This document shows, in pieces, positions 59,446 to 64,000 of a stretch of 64,000 bases of DNA (position 1 is the stretch's first letter; each line of letters starts with the position of its first letter). The notes beneath the pieces were generated by a model that saw only the letters and a list, made by a program, of their open reading frames with translations, was not told the DNA's origin and searched no databases. Location of the stretch: assembly GCA_963814645.1 (NCBI GenBank), contig CAWFDX010000009.1, forward strand, positions 744,001 through 808,000. The letters are read 5' to 3'. The translations under genes and the position numbers were made by a program. This stretch comes from RYN-230 sp963814645 (GTDB lineage: Bacteria; Actinomycetota; Actinomycetes; Streptosporangiales; Streptosporangiaceae).

Positions 59446-59499
59446 TTGTTGATGTTGAACCTGATGTCGTTCCAGCGACACCTACGTCAACATCAACAA
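59446..59499. promoter_or_regulatory. 54-nt dyad element, copy 2 (ffh-rpsP gap)
   Basis: Same length, first 14 and last 18 bases as copy 1 at 47044-47097, with a different middle that still pairs in part (TGTCG with CGACA). It lies 207 nt upstream of the rpsP start and 101 nt past the ffh stop. The rest of the 59240-59599 gap holds no supported gene. Confidence 0.6.
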
Positions 59500-59599
59500 T
59501 CGGTCCCCGTCCCTGGGTGCCATCACTAGTCACACCAGCACCTCAGACCTCACCATCCACGAGCTGCTGGTCCAGGCGCGCGGCGGTTGCGGAGGAGCC

Positions 59600-61285
59600 T
59601 TACTTGTCGTCGTCCTTCTTGGGGCGGCGGCGGCCGAGCAGGCCGAAGCCGGCCGGGAGGCTGCCCGGGCCGGTGGCGGCGCCGGACGTGCCGTCGGGCG
59701 ACGGGAGCTTGCTGAGATCAGGTATGGCGCGGCGGAGGGCCGGGTTGGAGTTCAGCGCGTCCAGGCTGGCCGCCAGGTCCTCGGGTGAGCTGGGCAGCCC
59801 GCCGCCCACGCCCTGGCCAGCCCCGTTGCCCGCGTGCGGGGCGGCTGGCTTGCCGCCGGTCTTGCCCGCGGCCGGGTTGCCGCCGGGCCGCCCGCCCTTG
59901 GGCTTCTTCTTCGCCTTCTTCTTGGCGCTCTTGCTGACCGCGCGGCGCATGCCCGGGATAGGCGGCATGCCGGGCATCCCGCCGCCGCCCATCATCTGCC
60001 GCATCATCTTCTGGCCTTCTTGGAACCGGACGACGAGGTTGTTGACCTCGCCGACGGTGACCCCGGACCCGTTGGCGATGCGGGCCCGGCGGGACCCGTT
60101 CAGGATCTTCGGGTTGCGCCGCTCGGCCGGGGTCATCGAGTTGACGATGGCCGCCGCCCGGTCCAGGTCCTTGTCGTCGATCTGATTGAGCAGCTCACGG
60201 TTTTGCGCCGCGCCGGGCAGCATGCCGAGCAGGTTGCCGATCGGCCCGAGCTTGCGCACCATGGCCAGCTGCTCGACGAAGTCTTCCAGGGTGAAGCCGT
60301 CGCCCGAGGCCAGCTTCCCGGCCATTTTGGCCGCCTGGTCCTCGTCGAACGCCCGTTCGGCCTGCTCGATCAGGGTGAGCACGTCGCCCATGTCGAGGAT
60401 GCGGGACGCCATCCGGTCGGGGTGGAAGACGTCGAAGTCTTCCTGCTTCTCGCCGGAGGAGGCGAACATGATCGGGCGGCCGGTGAGCTGGACGATGGAC
60501 AGCGCGGCGCCGCCGCGGGCGTCACCGTCCAGCTTGGTCAGCACCACGCCGTCGTAGCCGACGCCGTCCAGGAAGGCCTGGGCGGTGGCCACCGCGTCCT
60601 GGCCGATCATGGCGTCCACCACGAACAGGATCTCGTCCGGGTCGGTCGCGTCCCGGATCGCGGCGGCCTGCTGCATCATCTCCTCGTCGATGCCCAGCCG
60701 GCCCGCGGTGTCGATGACGACCACGTTCTGCTGGCGGCGGCGCGCCTCGTCGATCGACTGCCGGGCCACCTGGACCGGGTCGCCCACGCCGTTGCCAGGC
60801 TCGGGCGCGTACACCGGAACGCCGGCCCGCTCTCCGACGATCTGCAGCTGCTGCACGGCGTTGGGGCGCTGCAGGTCGGCCGCGACCAGCATCGGGGTGT
60901 TGCCCTGCTGCCTCAGCCACAGCGCCAGCTTGCCGGCCAGCGTGGTCTTACCGGAGCCCTGCAGGCCGGCCAGCAGGATCACGGTCGGCGGCACCTTGGC
61001 GAACCGGATCCGGCGGGCCTCGCCGCCCAGGATCCCGATCAGTTCCTCATGAACGATCTTGATGACCTGCTGCGCCGGGTTCAGCGCCTGGGACACCTCT
61101 TCCGACGACGCGCGCTCCTTGACCCGCGCGATGAACTCACGCACCACAGGCAGCGCGACGTCCGCCTCGAGCAGCGCGATGCGGATCTCGCGGGCCGTCG
61201 CGTCGATGTCGGCAGCGGACAGCCGTCCGCGCCCGCGCAGATTGGAGAAGACCTGAGTCAGCCGGTCGGAGAGAGTCTCGAACAC
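59600..61285 (-). CDS. ffh: Signal recognition particle protein Ffh
   Basis: 561 residues. NG GTPase: G1 GLQGSGKTTLAGKLA, G3 DTAGRLGIDEEMM, G4 TKLDGDARGGAAL, then the Met-rich M domain (GKLASGDGFTLEDFVEQL, MTPAERRNPKILNGSRRARI, RFQEGQKMMRQMMGG). The C-terminal ~110 residues are a Lys/Gly/Pro-rich tail (SAKKKAKKKPKGGRPGG). Delivers signal-bearing ribosomes to the membrane with FtsY. Preceded by glnD as in amtB-glnB-glnD-ffh clusters of actinobacteria. Confidence 0.96.
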   Translation of the reverse strand: MFETLSDRLTQVFSNLRGRGRLSAADIDATAREIRIALLEADVALPVVREFIARVKERASSEEVSQALNPAQQVIKIVHEELIGILGGEARRIRFAKVPPTVILLAGLQGSGKTTLAGKLALWLRQQGNTPMLVAADLQRPNAVQQLQIVGERAGVPVYAPEPGNGVGDPVQVARQSIDEARRRQQNVVVIDTAGRLGIDEEMMQQAAAIRDATDPDEILFVVDAMIGQDAVATAQAFLDGVGYDGVVLTKLDGDARGGAALSIVQLTGRPIMFASSGEKQEDFDVFHPDRMASRILDMGDVLTLIEQAERAFDEDQAAKMAGKLASGDGFTLEDFVEQLAMVRKLGPIGNLLGMLPGAAQNRELLNQIDDKDLDRAAAIVNSMTPAERRNPKILNGSRRARIANGSGVTVGEVNNLVVRFQEGQKMMRQMMGGGGMPGMPPIPGMRRAVSKSAKKKAKKKPKGGRPGGNPAAGKTGGKPAAPHAGNGAGQGVGGGLPSSPEDLAASLDALNSNPALRRAIPDLSKLPSPDGTSGAATGPGSLPAGFGLLGRRRPKKDDDK

Positions 61286-61458
61286 GCATCCCAGGCTATC
61301 CGGTCAGGGCCACCGGGTCAGTGCTGCTGGATCGTCCGCCCAGCCCATCACTTACCGAATGGTGAAGAAAACATCTTCTGACAGACCGGCAGAAACATCC
61401 GATCATTCGCCCTAGGGGGGGCCGTGAAAGGCGGCCCGGATAACAGAAGAAGATCACC

Positions 61459-62253
61459 ATGAACGTACTCGCGCGAGCAGGGACGCTCGCAGCCGCGGCG
61501 GCTCTCGCCGTCACCGGCCTGGTGGGGACGGCCAGCGCCGCGACCGGGGCCACGGTGCCCACCGTCGAGCAGGCTGGGTACGCCGCCACCGGCGCCCAGT
61601 TCGACAATGTGCAGACCAGTGTTTACCTGCGTAAACCAGCCCAGTATGCGAGTGAGGTGGCCGGCTACGGGCTGTCCGTCCAGCTCTGGGCGGCCAATCA
61701 ATTAATGGTGCTGGGCGTCTCGGACAGCACCTCGGCCAGCCCGTTCAGCCCAGCCGCGGCCGTGTTCAACCCGGCCACCAAAACGCTGACCTGCAGCACC
61801 GCCGGGTCCGGGGCGCAGGAATGCCCGGGCACCCCGGCCAACTGGACCAGTGGCTCGGTCAGCTACCCGGCCGGGGACACGGTGACGCTGCAGGTGTCCT
61901 ACAGCAAGTCGCTGGGCACCGTGCATTTCGTGGTCCGGGACGACACCACGGGCACCTCGTCCGGGTTCACCTACGACGTGGGCACGAGCGTGTCGTTCAC
62001 CCAGGCCCGGGTGGGGGCGGAGTTCGGCGCCACGCCGTGGAGCGCGCCCACCTACAACCCACCCGCGGCAGCGGTCAAGCTGGCCGCCTTCACCGGCACC
62101 TCGCTGACCAGCTACACCGGGCACACGGCCACCCTGGACTCCTGGTGGACAGCCAGCCAGGTGCAGATGACCGGGCCGGGCAGTGTGGTTGAGGCGGCGC
62201 CATCCGGGCTGGACAGCACCGGGGCGGACTTCAGCGTGGACCTGGAACCCTAG
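61459..62253 (+). CDS. Secreted protein of unknown function
   Basis: 264 residues. Clear signal peptide (RAGTLAAAAALAVTGLVGTASA, cleavage likely after ASA at residue ~27). The mature part is rich in Ser, Thr, Gly and aromatic residues with strand-like alternation (QYASEVAGYGLSVQLWAAN, VHFVVRDDTTGTSSGFTYDV, ATLDSWWTASQVQMTG) and one Cys pair (TCSTAGSGAQEC), suggesting a beta-sandwich. No catalytic motif recognised. SD AGAAGAAG; ATG 61459. It interrupts the conserved glnD-ffh adjacency on the opposite strand and its stop shares CTAG with the glnD stop. Confidence 0.7.
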   Translation: MNVLARAGTLAAAAALAVTGLVGTASAATGATVPTVEQAGYAATGAQFDNVQTSVYLRKPAQYASEVAGYGLSVQLWAANQLMVLGVSDSTSASPFSPAAAVFNPATKTLTCSTAGSGAQECPGTPANWTSGSVSYPAGDTVTLQVSYSKSLGTVHFVVRDDTTGTSSGFTYDVGTSVSFTQARVGAEFGATPWSAPTYNPPAAAVKLAAFTGTSLTSYTGHTATLDSWWTASQVQMTGPGSVVEAAPSGLDSTGADFSVDLEP

Positions 62254-64000
62254 GCCAGCGCGGCCAGCACCTGGGCGGCGATCTTGCCGCGGATGCGCGA
62301 CCCGCCGACCGGCCCACCGGACGCGTCCACTACGTAGAACACGTCCACTGCCTCCGCGCCCAGGGTCTCCACCCGGGCGGCCCGCACGTCCAGGCCGCAG
62401 TCGCCGAGCGCCCGGCCGATCCGCCAGAGCAGGCCGGGCGCATCGTGCGCGCGGACCTCGACCACCGTCGCGGTGCGCGACGCGTCGTCCAGCAGGGTGA
62501 CCTTGGGCGGCGCGACCGGGACCGGGACCGGCGCCTCCCGGTAGGCCCGCATCCGCCGCTCCAGCCGCTCGGCCACGTCCAGCCGTCCCTCCAGGGCCCG
62601 GCGCAGGTCGCTGCTGACCAGCTCGGCGTCCGGCGGGTCACCGAACTCCGGCGCCACGGTGAACGCCGCCACCGCCATCGTGCCGTGCGAGGTGGCGTTG
62701 GCCGAACGCACCGCCAGCCGGTGCGAGGCCAGCACGCCGGCCGCCTGCCAGAGCAGCCCCGGCCGGTCCGGGGCCACCATGGTCACCTCGGACCCGGTGA
62801 CCCGGGCCGCGAGACCGCCCTGCTCGGCCAGGGCGGCCTGATCGGGCCGCAGCGGCAGCGGCTCCGGCGGCGGCTCGCCCGCCAGCCGCGACTCGACCCG
62901 CCGGACCAGGTCGCCGACCAGGCCCTCTTTCCAGTCGTTCCACGCGGCCGGCCCGGTGGCCAGGCCGTCCGCGATGGCCAGCGCGTGCAGCAGCCCGAGC
63001 AGCGGCCGGCCGCCGACGATGGCCGCCACCTGGGACACGGTGACCGGATCGTCCAGGTCGCGCCGGGTCGCGGTCTGCGGCAGCAGCAGGTGGTGCCGGA
63101 CCGCGCCGGCCACCAGCTCGGCGTCGGACGGGCCCAGCCCGACCCGCCGGGCCACGTCCCTGGCCACCACTTCCCCGGTGATCCGGTGGTCCCCGGGCCA
63201 GCCTTTGCCGATGTCGTGCAGCAGCGCGGACAGCAGCAGCAGGTCAGGCCGGCCCACGTCGCGGGTCAGCACCGCCGACCGGACGGCCGCCTCGACCAGG
63301 TGCCGGTCCACGGTGTAGGTGTGCAGCGGGTTGCGCTGCGGCCGGTTCCGCACCCGGTCCCAGTCCGGCAGCAGGGTGGCCACCAGGCCCTCCTGGTCCA
63401 GCGCCTCCCACACCGGGACGGTGGCCGGGCCGGCCCCGAGCAGCGCGGTCAGGGCGTCCCTGGCCTCCGGCGGCCAGGGCACCGGCAGCGGCGGGCAGTC
63501 GGCCAGCCGGGCCAGCGTGCGCGGCGCCAGCGCCAGCCCGGCCTGGGCGGCCGCGGCCGCGGCGCGCAGCGGCAGCGCCGGGTCGGTGGCCGGGTCCGCG
63601 GCCCGGGCCAGCACCACCTCGCCGTCCTGCTCGACCAGGCCGTCGGCCAGTGGGCGGCGCTGTGCCTTGCCCCGCCGCCGGCCGCCCCGGCTGCGCTGCG
63701 CCTGGCGGAACGCCTGGTCCACCGAGTAGGCCACGGTCCGGCCAGCGCCGGCCAGGTGGCGCATGAGCGCGTCCGCGTCCAGCAGGCCGAGAACCCGGGC
63801 CACTTCGTCCTGCTCCTGCAGCACGAGCCGGTCGGTGGGCCGCCCGGTGATCTCATGCAGCGCGTGCCGCGCGTCCATGATCGACTCGTAGGCGGCGCGG
63901 ACCCGCGGTCCCGGGCCCGGCGCCACCCAGGCGGCCGCGATGGCCTGGATGGCGTGCACGTCACGGAGCCCGCCCCGGGCCTCCTTGAGGTCCGGCTCGA
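62250..64000 (-). CDS. glnD: PII uridylyl/adenylyltransferase GlnD, truncated by the window edge
   Basis: The visible ~583 residues start at EPDLKEARGGLRDVHAIQAI (the GlnD PxLKxxxGGLRD segment), so the nucleotidyltransferase N-terminus lies beyond 64000. The HD domain follows (LSALLHDIGKGWPGDHRITG, with HD and the ligands around RHHLLLP), then two ACT domains at the C-terminus (VTMVAPDRPGLLWQAAGVLAS; VVEVRAHDAPGLLWRIGRAL) that sense glutamine. Modifies and demodifies PII (GlnB/GlnK). Upstream amtB-glnB are expected outside the window. Confidence 0.93.
   Translation of the reverse strand, partial: EPDLKEARGGLRDVHAIQAIAAAWVAPGPGPRVRAAYESIMDARHALHEITGRPTDRLVLQEQDEVARVLGLLDADALMRHLAGAGRTVAYSVDQAFRQAQRSRGGRRRGKAQRRPLADGLVEQDGEVVLARAADPATDPALPLRAAAAAAQAGLALAPRTLARLADCPPLPVPWPPEARDALTALLGAGPATVPVWEALDQEGLVATLLPDWDRVRNRPQRNPLHTYTVDRHLVEAAVRSAVLTRDVGRPDLLLLSALLHDIGKGWPGDHRITGEVVARDVARRVGLGPSDAELVAGAVRHHLLLPQTATRRDLDDPVTVSQVAAIVGGRPLLGLLHALAIADGLATGPAAWNDWKEGLVGDLVRRVESRLAGEPPPEPLPLRPDQAALAEQGGLAARVTGSEVTMVAPDRPGLLWQAAGVLASHRLAVRSANATSHGTMAVAAFTVAPEFGDPPDAELVSSDLRRALEGRLDVAERLERRMRAYREAPVPVPVAPPKVTLLDDASRTATVVEVRAHDAPGLLWRIGRALGDCGLDVRAARVETLGAEAVDVFYVVDASGGPVGGSRIRGKIAAQVLAALA

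Overview
The window is a high-GC actinobacterial chromosome segment. The evidence is mycothiol biosynthesis (MshB), the actinobacterial orphan families DUF3117, DUF2469, DUF397 and DUF574/Methyltransf_19, an Sdh1-type succinate dehydrogenase, the fdxA-dapC pair, frequent GTG starts, and the gene order glnD-ffh-rpsP-khpA-rimM-trmD-rplS-lepB-rnhB-DUF2469-yraN-comM-dprA ... xerC-rpsB-tsf-pyrH-frr-cdsA-rlmN. The many XRE/DUF397/SAM-methyltransferase genes suggest a developmentally complex lineage (Streptosporangiales or Streptomyces-like). The exact genus cannot be told from this sequence. No rRNA, tRNA or CRISPR array was seen.

Left third (1-27201): a partial O-methyltransferase, leucyl aminopeptidase with DUF3117, and a PaaG-like hydratase. 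Next comes a WhiJ-type regulatory island (3314-7824): an anti-sigma-like ATPase, an XRE/DUF5753 regulator with its DUF397 partner, a second divergent DUF397 protein and two paralogous DUF574 methyltransferases. Three of its promoter regions carry a related dyad. Then follow tag plus a DivIVA-like membrane protein, a LOG family protein, fdxA (broken by one extra base), dapC, an Uma2 nuclease, cysS, an arginine/ornithine operon (dimethylargininase-like + rocD), mshB with two coupled genes, an S9 peptidase, sdh1 (membrane subunit, SdhA, SdhB), and two tandem uppP copies.

Middle (27202-41971), the accessory part: an AT-richer gap, a soluble kinase/response-regulator pair, and a decayed glycosyltransferase fused to a polysaccharide-deacetylase remnant. 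After typA, two small paralogous genes with matching 96-nt leaders flank a degenerate insertion sequence with ~40-bp terminal inverted repeats. Then a 15-bp tandem repeat, a MOSC protein, a small gene behind a LexA-like box, a HATPase-GAF-SpoIIE phosphatase, an acyltransferase, rlmN, and a suppressor-of-fused-domain protein.

Right third (42048-64000): the conserved translation / envelope / recombination core, almost all on the minus strand. Its oddities are very long repetitive tails on ribosomal proteins S2 (Ala/Glu/Pro/Gln) and S16 (about 25 Lys-Ala-Asp-Thr-Ala units). A 54-nt dyad of identical length and identical ends lies upstream of both rpsB and rpsP. A secreted protein of unknown function sits between ffh and glnD, which runs off the right edge. 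In-frame tandem repeats with 15- or 21-bp periods occur in five genes (divIVA-like, ddaH-like, uppP2, rpsB, rpsP), which suggests a local or genome-wide tendency to repeat expansion.
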